This document shows, one piece after another, positions 26,834-36,757 of a stretch of 64,000 bases of DNA. A program made the translations under genes and the position numbers. The notes under the pieces were generated by a model. The model worked only from the letters and a program-made list of their open reading frames with translations. It made no database searches and was not told where the DNA came from. Position 1 is the stretch's first letter; each line of letters starts with the position of its first letter. The DNA is from Massilia sp. W12 (lineage in GTDB: Bacteria; Pseudomonadota; Gammaproteobacteria; Burkholderiales; Burkholderiaceae_D), in contig NZ_CP147776.1 in assembly GCF_037300705.1 (NCBI RefSeq), forward strand, positions 496,001 through 560,000. Direction: 5' to 3'.

Positions 26834-29800
26834 TTGAGCGTCAGCACGCGGCATGGCCCCTTGCGCTGGAAGCGCTATTGGGACGGTACGCACTGGCGCT
26901 TTAATTCGCATTGGGAAAGCCTGTCGCAGAGCTGGAGTAATCTGACCTGCAACCGGGTGGATGAAAGCCATCCGCATTCGCCCGGCGGGTATTGGGCGGT
27001 AGTGGATATTTCCTGGCAACCCGGGGAAGGCGGCGGCCAACCTGCCCCCCTGTTCACGCCATTTAACAGCCGCTTGAGCGACAACCCGAATGACTATGTG
27101 CAAGCGCGCACCATGAATTTGAACTGGCAGCAATTATGCAGCGCGCCAACAGAGGGACAAAGCTATGAGGCCGATGTGGTGCGGCGCATTAATCAGCTGT
27201 TTACCGGAAAAAATGGCGAATACGCCTTTGACAACCGCACCATTTTGCGGCACAGAACGGTGCAAGCATATCGCCCCGTCGCTAAGCAGCCGGATGTGCC
27301 ACAGAGCGAGGCGCAGAATGCAGTAAAACATGCGGCACCCGCTATGCGCAGCTTCAATTCGCCAATTGAAACGGTAAAGGGCTACCGCTTAAGCGACCGC
27401 AACGGCGGCTGGGTGGATTACAACGCGCGCGGCGAAATGCTGTCCTGGGGTGATCAGAATGGCAATGCGAGTTGGTTGCTGCGCGATGTGGATGGGCGCT
27501 TGATTGCGGTGTTAGGGCACGATGGGCGCACCCTGATGACGCTGCACTACTACCCCAGTACCTTGCTGGCCGAAGTGCGCGATTATCCGGCCCCGGACAT
27601 CGCGCAAGACCTGCCGCCACGCGTGGTGCGCTACTTCTACGATAGCTTAAACCGCCTGACCGGGGTGGAAGATGTGCTCGGCCATCGCACGCAATACAAA
27701 TATGATCAATACAGCCGCATTATTAAAATCATTGATCCCGAATTGCACGAGCAGCAATACAGCTACTACCCGTTCGGTTCAGTCAAACAATACATCGCAG
27801 CAGATGGTGGGGTGACGGACTACGAATGGGACTACGATACCGACAAAAAACAGTTTGAGAGCAAAATCATCTGGCCACGCGGATTGACGATGCGGCGCAC
27901 AGAAAGCTATCTGCACGACCGCAGCGGCAGATTGTTAGAGCGTTTTGTGAATGGGCGGCGGGAAGAGAACATCACACGCGACAGCGCCAACAACAGCACC
28001 ATCAGCACCGATGCGCGCGGCTTCAAGACGGAAGTGCGGCGAAATGAATTTGAACAAGTGGTGGAAATCCGCTACGGCGATAACAGCACAGTCCGGCGCA
28101 AATACTCAGCCTCGCATATGCAGTTGCTGGAAGAAGAAGACGAAGCCGGCATCAAAACCCGCTACGAATATGACGCCAAGGGCAATTTACTGAGCAAAAC
28201 CGAAGCGCTGGACTTACCGGAACAACGTATCACCGAATATGCGCGCAACCCGCAGGGACAGCTCATCAAACTCACACGCAAAGGGCGTACCGAAAGCAAT
28301 GGGACAGTCACACCGGATGCCGTGCTGCAGATGGAGTATGACGCAGTGGGCCAATTGGCCTTATTGATCGACGCAGAAAACGGCCATTGGCGTTTCAGCT
28401 ACGACCGCGCCGGCAATTTGCGCAGTGTGAGCAACCCGCTGCGCGAGCGCACCAGCTTCACCTACAATCATGCCGGCCTCTTGTTGGAAGTGACAGACGC
28501 GCTGAATCATAAAACCAGCTTTGCGTATGACAAAGTGGGCAATCTGATCAAGCAAACCGATGCGCGCAGCAAAGCATGGCACAGCAAATATGATGGCATG
28601 CGCCGCCTGGTGCAGCGCATCAACGCAGTCAACGGGGTCAGCAGCAGCCGCTACTTGCACACCGGATTGGCGCAGGAAGAAGAAGATGAAGACGGGCGTA
28701 AGCAGCACTATCAGTATGATAGTTATCAGCGCTTGATGCTGGAGACGGACGATCTCAAGCATCAGACCGAGTATGGTTATCATCTAAGCGGCGATCCGGG
28801 CCAGGGGCCAGTGTACACGCCGCTGGAAATTAAATATCCGGGCTACAGTAAAAGCCAGCGCTTTGACGCACGCGAGCGGCTGACCAGCGAAACCATTAAG
28901 CATGGCGACAATCTGCAAAGCAGCAGCCACACCAGCAGCCGCAGCTACGACAAGCGCGGCCTGCTGCTGACAGAAACCGACCCCTATCAAAAAACCAGCC
29001 AACGCAGTTATGACGGACTGGGACAGATGACCGTGTATGAAGACAGGCTCAAAGGCAAAACCATCCTGAGCTACGATGCGCGCGGCAATCTGCTGCAAGT
29101 GGAAGACGCCCGTGGCAAACAATACCGCTATGAATACGACCGCAACGATAAAGTGGTGAAAGAAATCCGTCCCCTGGGCCAGGAAATCGCCTACGTCTGG
29201 GACGCCGCAGGACGCTTGCAAAGCCGGACAGATCCCTTGCGCAATAAAGTTCAATACAGCTGGGATGCGGTGGGGCGCTTGCGTCAAGTCGAGCATATCA
29301 GCGCCGCCGGCGAGCTGCGCCGCAGCATCACCTTCAGCTACGACGAAGTAGGCAATCTCTTGCAATGGCAAGAGCAGGATCATGCGCGCCAGCAGAGCAG
29401 CCAGGCGCAGATGACTTATGACGACGCCAACCGCAAGCTGACAGAAACCCTGCGCTGGCCGAATCAAGTCAGCCAAGGCTATGAATATGCATACAGCAAA
29501 GGCGGCAAAAAAACCGCGCTGATCTGGCCGGACGGCACGCGGATTGCATATGACTACAGCAAACATGGGCGCCTGCAAAGCGTGCAGATTCCGGGCGAAG
29601 GCAGTTTGAGCGTCAACGCCTGGAACTGGCTGATGCCGGCCAAAACCACCCTGCCGGGCGGCAGCGTACAAGAAGCGCAGTATGACGGCGTATTGAATTT
29701 ACGCGGCCTGCAACTGAAAAATCCAGCGCAACAAAACGTGCTGAGTTTGGAAAACCGCTATGGCAAAGCGTTTGAATTAACACAGCGCAGCCGCAGCCAG

Positions 29801-31126
29801 GCCGAAGGCAGTTGGCAGGAAAGCTTCCAATACGACCATGAACAGCGCCTGACACAAGCTGCGCGCAGCGGCAGCCTGGGTGAAGAAACGCAAAGCTTCA
29901 CGCTGGATGGCGTAGCCAACCGGATGCAACATTCACGCACCGAAGGCGCCTGGGAATACGACGCGAACAACCGCTTGCTGCGACGCGGCAGCGGGGCCAA
30001 CGCCACGCGTTACGACTGGGACGACAATGGCGCGCTGCAACGCCGCAGCGAAGGCGGCAATCAGGTGCAGCAATACATCCATGATGAAGAAAACCGTTTA
30101 AGCGAAGTACGCGACGGCGCCGGCAAGCTGATCGCACGTTACGGCTACGACCCGATGCACCGGCGCATCTGGAAAGAACAATTCCGTGACAGACAAGGCA
30201 ATGCGTTGGGACAGGCGCTGCGCACGCTGTATCTGTACAACGACGAAGGCCTGCTGGCCGAAAGCACGCAGCCTATCAACCTCCAAGCCGATGGCAGCGC
30301 AGTCAGCACAGGCGAAGTCCAGATTCAAGCGCAATACGGCGCCGAGCCGGGTACAATGTTCGGCACGTCGTATCAATTCGCCAAGCTGAAAGCCGGCAAC
30401 GGCGAAAGCAAATTCGTCTATCTGCAAAACGACCACCTGGGCGCGCCGATACTGGCGACGGACAAAGAAGGGACGGTGCAGTGGAGCATGCGGGCGGATG
30501 TGTTCGGCATGGAAAACCAGGTGTGGACGGATGCGGGCCAGGGCGTCAAGCTGAATTTCCGCTTTCCGGGGCAGTATGCGGATGAAGAGACCGGGTTCTT
30601 TTATAATTGGCACAGGTATTATGATCCGGGGGTGGGGAGGTATATCCAATCTGATCCGATTGGGTTTAAAGGGGGGATGAATACGTATGCTTATGTGGGC
30701 GGAAATCCGCTTTCGTATTCCGATCCGCTTGGTCAAAGTGCTGTCGCGATCCCGTTGGGAACTGTCGGCGGTACTGCTTCTGTAGCAAGCAATCCTGCTG
30801 GTTGGATTGTGGTTGCGGGTCTTGGAGGCTATGTAGTTGGGACTGAGATTTATAACCGATGGGGTGATGCCATTGGTACAGGTGTGGAATGGGTGTTCGG
30901 CGATCCGTTGCTCGCATCGCGGGAACAAGGGCGAAACTACATAACTGCGCAAGCCAGAAGCGAAGGGCGAGCAATGGGTATGGAACCCTGTGAGTATTAC
31001 CGCTGGCTAAAAGAGCAGCCCGGTTACAAAGGAAATACCCAAAAAATCAAAGATATCGAAAAGGCCGAAAAATTTGATGGTTGCCGGAATAAAGAAAAAC
31101 GGCGCAACATCTACAACTGCGGATAA
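26834..31126 (+). CDS. RHS repeat protein, module E, the longest in the window
   Basis: 1430 residues in one frame. About 190 residues precede the YD repeats and are not seen in other modules (WKRYWDGTHWRFNSHWES, SHPHSPGGYWAVVDISWQPG). The only start is TTG 26834 with no clear ribosome site; the frame is closed by the previous gene stop at 26810, so the true N-terminus was probably lost by recombination. The core is complete and ends DPIGFKGG, NTYAYVGGNPLSYSDPLG. The tip has a hydrophobic glycine-rich linker (AGLGGYVVGTEIYNRWG), then a basic helical region (KGNTQKIKDIEKAEKF, CRNKEKRRN) ending NCG. The tip resembles small nuclease-type tips, but I cannot name it. Confidence 0.85.
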   Translation: MSVSTRHGPLRWKRYWDGTHWRFNSHWESLSQSWSNLTCNRVDESHPHSPGGYWAVVDISWQPGEGGGQPAPLFTPFNSRLSDNPNDYVQARTMNLNWQQLCSAPTEGQSYEADVVRRINQLFTGKNGEYAFDNRTILRHRTVQAYRPVAKQPDVPQSEAQNAVKHAAPAMRSFNSPIETVKGYRLSDRNGGWVDYNARGEMLSWGDQNGNASWLLRDVDGRLIAVLGHDGRTLMTLHYYPSTLLAEVRDYPAPDIAQDLPPRVVRYFYDSLNRLTGVEDVLGHRTQYKYDQYSRIIKIIDPELHEQQYSYYPFGSVKQYIAADGGVTDYEWDYDTDKKQFESKIIWPRGLTMRRTESYLHDRSGRLLERFVNGRREENITRDSANNSTISTDARGFKTEVRRNEFEQVVEIRYGDNSTVRRKYSASHMQLLEEEDEAGIKTRYEYDAKGNLLSKTEALDLPEQRITEYARNPQGQLIKLTRKGRTESNGTVTPDAVLQMEYDAVGQLALLIDAENGHWRFSYDRAGNLRSVSNPLRERTSFTYNHAGLLLEVTDALNHKTSFAYDKVGNLIKQTDARSKAWHSKYDGMRRLVQRINAVNGVSSSRYLHTGLAQEEEDEDGRKQHYQYDSYQRLMLETDDLKHQTEYGYHLSGDPGQGPVYTPLEIKYPGYSKSQRFDARERLTSETIKHGDNLQSSSHTSSRSYDKRGLLLTETDPYQKTSQRSYDGLGQMTVYEDRLKGKTILSYDARGNLLQVEDARGKQYRYEYDRNDKVVKEIRPLGQEIAYVWDAAGRLQSRTDPLRNKVQYSWDAVGRLRQVEHISAAGELRRSITFSYDEVGNLLQWQEQDHARQQSSQAQMTYDDANRKLTETLRWPNQVSQGYEYAYSKGGKKTALIWPDGTRIAYDYSKHGRLQSVQIPGEGSLSVNAWNWLMPAKTTLPGGSVQEAQYDGVLNLRGLQLKNPAQQNVLSLENRYGKAFELTQRSRSQAEGSWQESFQYDHEQRLTQAARSGSLGEETQSFTLDGVANRMQHSRTEGAWEYDANNRLLRRGSGANATRYDWDDNGALQRRSEGGNQVQQYIHDEENRLSEVRDGAGKLIARYGYDPMHRRIWKEQFRDRQGNALGQALRTLYLYNDEGLLAESTQPINLQADGSAVSTGEVQIQAQYGAEPGTMFGTSYQFAKLKAGNGESKFVYLQNDHLGAPILATDKEGTVQWSMRADVFGMENQVWTDAGQGVKLNFRFPGQYADEETGFFYNWHRYYDPGVGRYIQSDPIGFKGGMNTYAYVGGNPLSYSDPLGQSAVAIPLGTVGGTASVASNPAGWIVVAGLGGYVVGTEIYNRWGDAIGTGVEWVFGDPLLASREQGRNYITAQARSEGRAMGMEPCEYYRWLKEQPGYKGNTQKIKDIEKAEKFDGCRNKEKRRNIYNCG

Positions 31127-31135
31127 GGGGTAACT

Positions 31136-31504
31136 ATGCTTTGGTTTGGCGCGCACATTGTTATGCGAGTTTTTTACAAAGATGGCGATCAAGACAATTG
31201 TCTCGTAATGGAAAATGTCATATTGATATCTGCCAATGATGATGAGGAGGCGGAACAAAAGGCGGAAACGATTGGCCGATCACTCGAAGGCGATAGCGAA
31301 GGGACATTTACTTGGAAAAATAGGCCCGCATACTGGGGCTTTGTCGGGGTGCGTAAACTTGTTGAGATACGAAATTCAAAGAGTTCAAATGACGAGGTGG
31401 ATGATGCCAGCGAAATTAGCTATTCGATCCTTGATATTGAATCCGTTGAACTACTCCGCAAATTTATGGAAGGTGAAGAGATTACATTAAAGGTTGTTGA
31501 GTAA
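31136..31504 (+). CDS. DUF4288 family protein, putative immunity (module E)
   Basis: 122 residues with an AAGGGG ribosome site 9 nt after the RHS-E stop. The start MLWFGAHIVMRVFYKDGDQD and the ISANDDEEAEQKAETIGRS and VGVRKLVEIRN blocks fit DUF4288, a family found next to polymorphic toxins. There is no signal peptide, so the likely target is a cytoplasmic toxin, in keeping with a nuclease-like tip. Confidence 0.8.
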   Translation: MLWFGAHIVMRVFYKDGDQDNCLVMENVILISANDDEEAEQKAETIGRSLEGDSEGTFTWKNRPAYWGFVGVRKLVEIRNSKSSNDEVDDASEISYSILDIESVELLRKFMEGEEITLKVVE

Positions 31505-31544
31505 TTTAAGTATCTGAAATTATCGGTTTCATTTGAGTGTTTTT

Positions 31545-31582
31545 AAAAAGCCTCGCGTTCGGCATCGCCGGTCGCGGGGCTT
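31545..31582 (+). terminator. Terminator after module E
   Basis: AAAAGCCTCGC pairs with GCGGGGCTTT (one G-T pair), followed by CTTC. Same architecture as the other module-end hairpins. Confidence 0.7.
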
Positions 31583-31596
31583 TCTTCATTCTTGGC

Positions 31597-31824
31597 TCAG
31601 CGTTTCTTGCGGCGCTTGCCGTGCGGTTTTGCGGTGGCGCTATTTGCCTGCCGGCTCTTGGCCAGAATGTCATCAATCAGCGCCACCATTTGCATGCGTT
31701 CGGTTGGCGTGAGTTCCTTGATCAATTGCATGATGCGGCCGCCAAAGTCATTCTGCTGGCAAGTGTGGCGTTGCGGGCTGTCGGCGCAGGTGGGGCCGGC
31801 GGCGTCTGATGTGGGGTGTGTCAT
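31597..31824 (-). CDS. Small Cys/His-rich basic protein, copy 3
   Basis: The most diverged copy. The N-terminus is rewritten (THPTSDAAGPTCADSPQRHT, still with cysteines and His) while LIKELTPTERMQMVALIDDI and the KRRKKR end persist. Two in-frame ATGs exist; AAAGGA is seven bases from the one at 31824 and only one base from that at 31830, so I choose 31824. Conservation of the helical core despite divergence elsewhere argues for a selected protein. Confidence 0.65.
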   Translation of the reverse strand: MTHPTSDAAGPTCADSPQRHTCQQNDFGGRIMQLIKELTPTERMQMVALIDDILAKSRQANSATAKPHGKRRKKR

Positions 31825-31865
31825 GATCATGTCCTTTCGCGTAGATTGTCTTTCTCTATTTCTTT

Positions 31866-31899
31866 AAAAAAGCATCCCCATCCCCGGCTGGCGCCGGGG
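31866..31899 (-). terminator. Minus-strand terminator, cassette 3
   Basis: CCCCGGC/GCCGGGG stem with TGGC loop and T6 on the minus strand, one base pair shorter than in cassettes 1 and 2. Confidence 0.6.
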
Positions 31900-31951
31900 G
31901 GGGAATCTGCTTCTTTCTTCGCCGCTTGGTTTGCAGCTAAAAGAAAAAGCC

Positions 31952-32182
31952 TTACGGGACAGGCATGGCCGCGTGCAGCGGCCGCGCTGCGGTGGTGATC
32001 ACCAGCTTGCGCTCGCCCACTTTCACCAGTACGCGCACGCCCTGCGCAAAACCTGCATCTTCCAGCCCCAGCCGGCCAAGCGCAGCATGGTGTGAATGCC
32101 GCTGATGGAGCGCGGCACCGTCAATTGGCTTTCCGGTTTGGGGTGGATGAGGTTGCGGGTGGTGCGTGGCCGGCTTAGCCAT
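31952..32182 (-). pseudogene. Degenerate SymE-like gene, copy 3
   Basis: A 76-residue frame beginning MAKPATHHPQ and containing GLEDAGFAQGVRVLVKV. The end differs from copies 1 and 2 (TTAARPLHAAMPVP). The SymE N-terminal half is again in another frame, so the inactivating base loss predates the spread of the cassette. The start lies at the RHS-F core boundary. Confidence 0.5.
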
Positions 32183-34618
32183 AAAACCAGCTTTGCGTAT
32201 GACAAAGTGGGCAATCTGATCAAGCAAACCGATGCGCGCAGCAAAGACTGGCACAACAAATATGATGGCATGCGGCGCCTGGTGCAGCGCATCAACGCCG
32301 TCAACGGGGTCAGCAGCCGTCGCTACTGGCACACCGGGCTGGCGCAGGAAGAAGAGGATGAAGACGGGCGCAAACAGCACTATCTGTATGACAATTATCT
32401 GCGCCTGATACAGGAAACGGATGATCTCAAGCATCAGACAGAGTACAGCTATTATCTGAACAGCGATCCGGGCCAGGGGCCAGTGTACACGCCGCTGGAA
32501 ATTAAATATCCGGGCTACAGTAAAAGCCAGCGCTTTGACGCACGCGAGCGGCTGACCAGCGAAACCATCAAGCAGGGTGACAATCTGCAAAGCAGCAGCC
32601 ACACCACCAGCCGCAGCTACGACAAGCGCGGCCTGCTGCTGACAGAAACCGACCCCTATCAAAAAACCAGCCAACGCAGTTATGACGGACTGGGACAGAT
32701 GACCGTGTATGAAGACAGGCTCAAAGGCAAAACCATGCTGAGCTACGATGCGCGCGGCAATCTGCTGCAAGTGGAAGACGCCCGTGGCAAACAATACCGC
32801 TATGAATACGACCGCAACGATAAAGTGGTGAAAGAAATCCGTCCCCTGGGCCAGGAAATCGCCTACGTCTGGGACGCCGCAGGACGCTTGCAAAGCCGCA
32901 CAGATCCCTTGCGCAATAAAGTTCAATACAGCTGGGATGCGGTGGGGCGCTTGCGTCAAGTCGAGCATATCAGCGCCGCTGGCGAGCTGCGCCGCAGCAT
33001 CACCTTCAGCTACGACGAAGTAGGCAATCTCTTGCAATGGCAAGAGCAGGATCATGCGCGCCAGCAGAGCAGCCAGGCGCAGATGACTTATGACGACGCC
33101 AACCGCAAGCTGACAGAAACCCTGCGCTGGCCGAATCAAGTCAGCCAAGGCTATGAATATGCATACAGCAAAGGCGGCAAAAAAACCGCGCTGATCTGGC
33201 CGGACGGCACACGGATTGCATATGACTACAGCAAACATGGGCGCCTGCAAAGCGTGCAGATTCCGGGCGAAGGCAGTTTGAGCGTCAACGCCTGGAACTG
33301 GCTGATGCCGGCCAAAACCACCTTGCCGGGCGGCAGCGTACAAGAAGCGCAGTATGACGGCGTATTGAATTTACGCGGCCTGCAACTGAAAAATCCAGCG
33401 CAACAAAACGTGCTGAGTTTGGAAAACCGCTATGGCAAAGCGTTTGAATTAACACAGCGCAGCCGCAGCCAGGCCGAAGGCAGTTGGCAGGAAAGCTTCC
33501 AATACGACCATGAACAGCGCCTGACGCAAGCTGCGCGCAGCGGCAGCCTGGGCGAAGAAACGCAAAGCTTCACGCTGGATGGCGTAGCCAACCGGACGCA
33601 ACATTCACGCACCGAAGGCGCCTGGGAATACGACGCCAACAACCGCTTGCTGCGACGCGGCAGCGGGGTCAACGCCACGCGTTACGACTGGGACGACAAT
33701 GGCGCGCTGCAACGCCGCAGCGAAGGCGGCAATCAGGTGCAGCAATACATCCATGATGAAGAAAACCGTTTAAGCGAAGTACGCGACGGCGCCGGCAAGC
33801 TGATCGCACGTTACGGCTACGACCCGATGCACCGGCGCATCTGGAAAGAACAATTCCGTGACAGACAAGGCAATCCACTGGGACAAGCCTTACGCACGCT
33901 GTATCTGTATAGCGACGAAGGCCTGCTGGCCGAAAGCACCCAGCCTATCAGCCTGCAGGCAGATGGCAGCGCAGTCAGCACAGGCGAAGTCCAGATTCAA
34001 GCGCAATACGGCGCCGAGCCGGGTACAATGTTCGGCACGTCGTATCAATTCGCCAAGCTGAAAGCCGGCAACGGCGAAAGCAAATTCGTCTACCTGCAAA
34101 ACGACCACCTGGGCGCACCGATGCTGGCGACGGACAAAGAAGGGGCGGTGCAGTGGAGCATGCGGGCGGATGTGTTCGGCATGGAAAACCAGGTGTGGAC
34201 GGATGCAGGCCAGGGCGTCAAGCTGAATTTCCGCTTTCCGGGGCAGTATGCGGATGAAGAGACCGGGTTCTTTTATAATTGGCACAGGTATTATGATCCG
34301 GGGGTGGGGCGGTATATTCAATCCGATCCGATTGGGTTAAGCGACGAAATGACGACTTATTCGTATGTTGCTGGAAGTCCTCTATCTGCTATTGATCCAT
34401 TAGGACTACAACGTAGAGGGCTACCGCCTCCACAGAGCTCAAATAACAATTCTGTAACTATTGCAAGGGCAAACAATTTAATCAGAGATATTCAGCAGTA
34501 TGAGCCAAATTTCACATATCAAACTTTTCGACCGAACAGTGGGCCTAATAGTCATTCCATTACACACATCTCCGCAGGACGCCCTGAACGCGGCCAGAAA
34601 TCCGTTTACATTCAATGA
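32096..34618 (+). CDS. RHS orphan protein, module F
   Basis: RHS homology begins at 32180, the same point as B and C; the upstream 28 codons from ATG 32096 are cassette antisense. The core is unbroken and ends [20 protein letters not shown] and DPLGLQ. The tip is short (about 80 residues; ARANNLIRDIQQYEPNFTYQ, then a polar stretch ending SVYIQ). No immunity gene follows: IS4 DNA starts within about 15 bp of the stop, so the tip may be truncated and its partner lost. Confidence 0.8.
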   Translation: MPLMERGTVNWLSGLGWMRLRVVRGRLSHKTSFAYDKVGNLIKQTDARSKDWHNKYDGMRRLVQRINAVNGVSSRRYWHTGLAQEEEDEDGRKQHYLYDNYLRLIQETDDLKHQTEYSYYLNSDPGQGPVYTPLEIKYPGYSKSQRFDARERLTSETIKQGDNLQSSSHTTSRSYDKRGLLLTETDPYQKTSQRSYDGLGQMTVYEDRLKGKTMLSYDARGNLLQVEDARGKQYRYEYDRNDKVVKEIRPLGQEIAYVWDAAGRLQSRTDPLRNKVQYSWDAVGRLRQVEHISAAGELRRSITFSYDEVGNLLQWQEQDHARQQSSQAQMTYDDANRKLTETLRWPNQVSQGYEYAYSKGGKKTALIWPDGTRIAYDYSKHGRLQSVQIPGEGSLSVNAWNWLMPAKTTLPGGSVQEAQYDGVLNLRGLQLKNPAQQNVLSLENRYGKAFELTQRSRSQAEGSWQESFQYDHEQRLTQAARSGSLGEETQSFTLDGVANRTQHSRTEGAWEYDANNRLLRRGSGVNATRYDWDDNGALQRRSEGGNQVQQYIHDEENRLSEVRDGAGKLIARYGYDPMHRRIWKEQFRDRQGNPLGQALRTLYLYSDEGLLAESTQPISLQADGSAVSTGEVQIQAQYGAEPGTMFGTSYQFAKLKAGNGESKFVYLQNDHLGAPMLATDKEGAVQWSMRADVFGMENQVWTDAGQGVKLNFRFPGQYADEETGFFYNWHRYYDPGVGRYIQSDPIGLSDEMTTYSYVAGSPLSAIDPLGLQRRGLPPPQSSNNNSVTIARANNLIRDIQQYEPNFTYQTFRPNSGPNSHSITHISAGRPERGQKSVYIQ

Positions 34619-34630
34619 GTTGCACGCCCG

Positions 34631-34931
34631 CTTGTAAACTTACCGGATTTCGCGTTTACTCACATCTTTTGGGCGGCGCACGTGAGCAGAAAGCAAGCAG
34701 CACAGAGTTGGACCGACGATGAGTTTGGCGGACTCGATCTTGGCGATGCCCGCCTTAACAACAGGGCGAGAAAATTGATGGAAACATTCGCGACCAAACC
34801 GAAGGCCAGCATTCCCGAAGCATGCGACAACTGGACGGAGACGCAAGCGGCCTACCGCTTTATGGCCAATCCGGAGGTGACATGGGATGGCATTCTGGCG
34901 CCACATTGGGCGCGCACCATGGAACGCATGG
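34631..34931 (+). mobile_element. IS4-family remnant with transposase N-terminus
   Basis: A GTG at 34682 opens SWTDDEFGGLDLGDARLNNR, followed by ASIPEACDNWTETQAAYRFM, the DNA-binding N-terminus of Tn5/IS50-type IS4 transposases. After about 83 codons the IS3-like element begins and the catalytic part is missing. The left end lies near 34631. Confidence 0.75.
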
Positions 34932-34993
34932 CCCCCCGTGTCAAAATAGTTGTCGCCTCCAGTGATTTGGAGTTCTAATCCATCCCGGGGGCG

Positions 34994-35497
34994 ATGGAAC
35001 AGACGATAATGAAATACACACAAGAGAAGAAAGAACATGTGCTCAAGCTGATGAGCGCACCACAAAACAAGTCTGTGGCCGAGGTCGCTGAGATAAGCGG
35101 CGTGCCAGAGGCTACGCTTTACCTGTGGCGGAAGCAGGCCCGTGAAGCCGGTCGTGTTGTGCCTGGCGACGGACAAAACCCCGAGCAATGGCGTGCTGCG
35201 GACAAATTTGCTGCAGTACTGGAAGCGGCGCCGCTGAACGAAGCAGAGCTGGCTGAGTATTGCCGCCGTAAAGGCTTGCTGGTAGCGCAACTGGAGCGCT
35301 GGCGCACAGAAATGCACGCTGCGCTTAGCAGCCAGAGCAGTCAAGCCGATGCTGCAGCCCGGGCCAAAGACAAAAAGCGCATCAAGGAGCTGGAAAAGGA
35401 TTTGCGGCGTAAAGAAAAAGCGCTGGCGGAAACAGCGGCCTTGCTGGTTCTGTCCCGAAAGTACGAGGCGCTGGGGATCGACGGCGAGGACGCATGA
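34994..35497 (+). CDS. IS3-like OrfA
   Basis: 167 residues: an N-terminal helix-turn-helix (SVAEVAEISGVPEATLYLWR), a helical middle (LNEAELAEYCRRKGLLVAQL) and a C-terminal coiled coil. It overlaps orfB by 4 nt (ATGA). Longer than a typical IS3 OrfA of about 100 residues, which sets this subgroup apart. Confidence 0.87.
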   Translation: MEQTIMKYTQEKKEHVLKLMSAPQNKSVAEVAEISGVPEATLYLWRKQAREAGRVVPGDGQNPEQWRAADKFAAVLEAAPLNEAELAEYCRRKGLLVAQLERWRTEMHAALSSQSSQADAAARAKDKKRIKELEKDLRRKEKALAETAALLVLSRKYEALGIDGEDA

Positions 35498-36543
35498 CTG
35501 CGTTGCCCCAGCGCCTTGAAATGATCGCCGATATTCTGCAGGCCCGGAAGGCTGGTGCGCGTTTAGCATTGGCATGCGCCGAACTCGGTCTAAGCGTGCG
35601 CACCTTGGAACGTTGGCGTTGTGACGGTGAAATTCGTCCTGACGGCCGACCGGAGGCAGAGCGGCCAGCGCCTGCGCACAAACTGTCTGATGAAGAACGT
35701 CAGCGCATCCTGCAACTGTGTCATGAACCGCGCTTTGCCGATTTGCCGCCAGCGCAGATCGTGCCGCGGCTGGCCGACGAGGGAGCGTATGTGGCATCGG
35801 AATCGTCGTTCTATCGTGTGCTGAGAAGCGCCGACCAGCAGCATCACCGGGGTCGCAGCAAGGCTCCTGTGGCCAGCGAGCCGGTGCGCCATGTCGCCCA
35901 TGGCCCCAACCAGGTCTGGAGCTGGGACGTGACGTACCTGCCCAGCCGGGTGCGCGGCCAGTATTTTTATCTGTATGCCGTGCTCGATATTTACAGCCGC
36001 AAACTGGTCGCATGGGAAGTCCACGAGCGGGAAAATGGTGAGGAAGCTGCTTTACTGATTGAGCGCGCCTGCTGGCGTGAACAGCGCCGCTGCACGCCAT
36101 TGGTGCTGCATGCCGATAACGGTGCTGCGCAAACTTCGCACACGCTCAAGAGCAAGTTGGAAATGCTGGGCATCGGCTCCTCGCATAGCCGGCCTGGCGT
36201 CTCCGATGACAATGCCCATATCGAAGCGTGGTTCCGCACCTGTAAATATGCGCCCAGCTATCCAGCCAAAGGCTTTGAGAGCATCGCGCAGGCTCGGGAT
36301 TGGACACTGCAATTTGTGACTTGGTACAACTGCACCCATTTGCACAGCGCCTTGGCCTATGTGACGCCGGAGCAGCGCCATACGGGCGCCGCCAATGCGA
36401 TCCTGGAGCGCCGACGCGACGTTTATGCCGAAGCCCGGCAACGCCATCCGCTGCGCTGGAAGCGTCATACACGGCCCTGGCTGGCGCCCAATGAGGTCTG
36501 GCTTAATCCGCCATCAAAGCTGGACCAGCGCATGGTTGCTTAA
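35494..36543 (+). CDS. IS3-like transposase OrfB
   Basis: 349 residues. N-terminal helix-turn-helix (AELGLSVRTLERWR), then the rve DDE domain: WSWDVTYLPSRVRGQYFYLY (Asp), LVLHADNGAAQTS (Asp) and DDNAHIEAWFRTCKY (Glu), then a basic tail. All catalytic residues are present. Same gene as the split copy at 12119-15676. Confidence 0.9.
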   Translation: MTALPQRLEMIADILQARKAGARLALACAELGLSVRTLERWRCDGEIRPDGRPEAERPAPAHKLSDEERQRILQLCHEPRFADLPPAQIVPRLADEGAYVASESSFYRVLRSADQQHHRGRSKAPVASEPVRHVAHGPNQVWSWDVTYLPSRVRGQYFYLYAVLDIYSRKLVAWEVHERENGEEAALLIERACWREQRRCTPLVLHADNGAAQTSHTLKSKLEMLGIGSSHSRPGVSDDNAHIEAWFRTCKYAPSYPAKGFESIAQARDWTLQFVTWYNCTHLHSALAYVTPEQRHTGAANAILERRRDVYAEARQRHPLRWKRHTRPWLAPNEVWLNPPSKLDQRMVA

Positions 36544-36757
36544 TCGATTTTTTGCGACAACTACCTTGACACGCTCCGGTGACGGAATACCAAAAAATGG
36601 CGGTGCGCTGCCAATGTGGGCAGGTGCATACAGGTGAATATCCAAGCGGGGTAACGGAAAATGTTCAGTACGGCCCCAACTGTATATTTCATCATCGTCA
36701 GTTCCATCGCCCCCGGCATGGATTAGAACTCCAAATCACTGGAGGCGATAACTATTT

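Larger units (their letters stand above)
34932..36578 (+). mobile_element. IS3-family-like element, intact (1647 bp)
   Basis: Ends CCCCCCGTGTCAAAATAG and the complement of CGGAGCGTGTCAAGGTAG. It carries orfA and orfB complete. The left flank is IS4 DNA and the right flank is IS66-like DNA, with no direct repeat (ATGG versus GTGA), so the insertion was followed by recombination between copies. Confidence 0.88.

Noticed and set aside
34640-36100. A 486-codon minus-strand frame across the intact IS3-like element
   Set aside because: Antisense of orfA and orfB, equivalent to the shadow at 15070.
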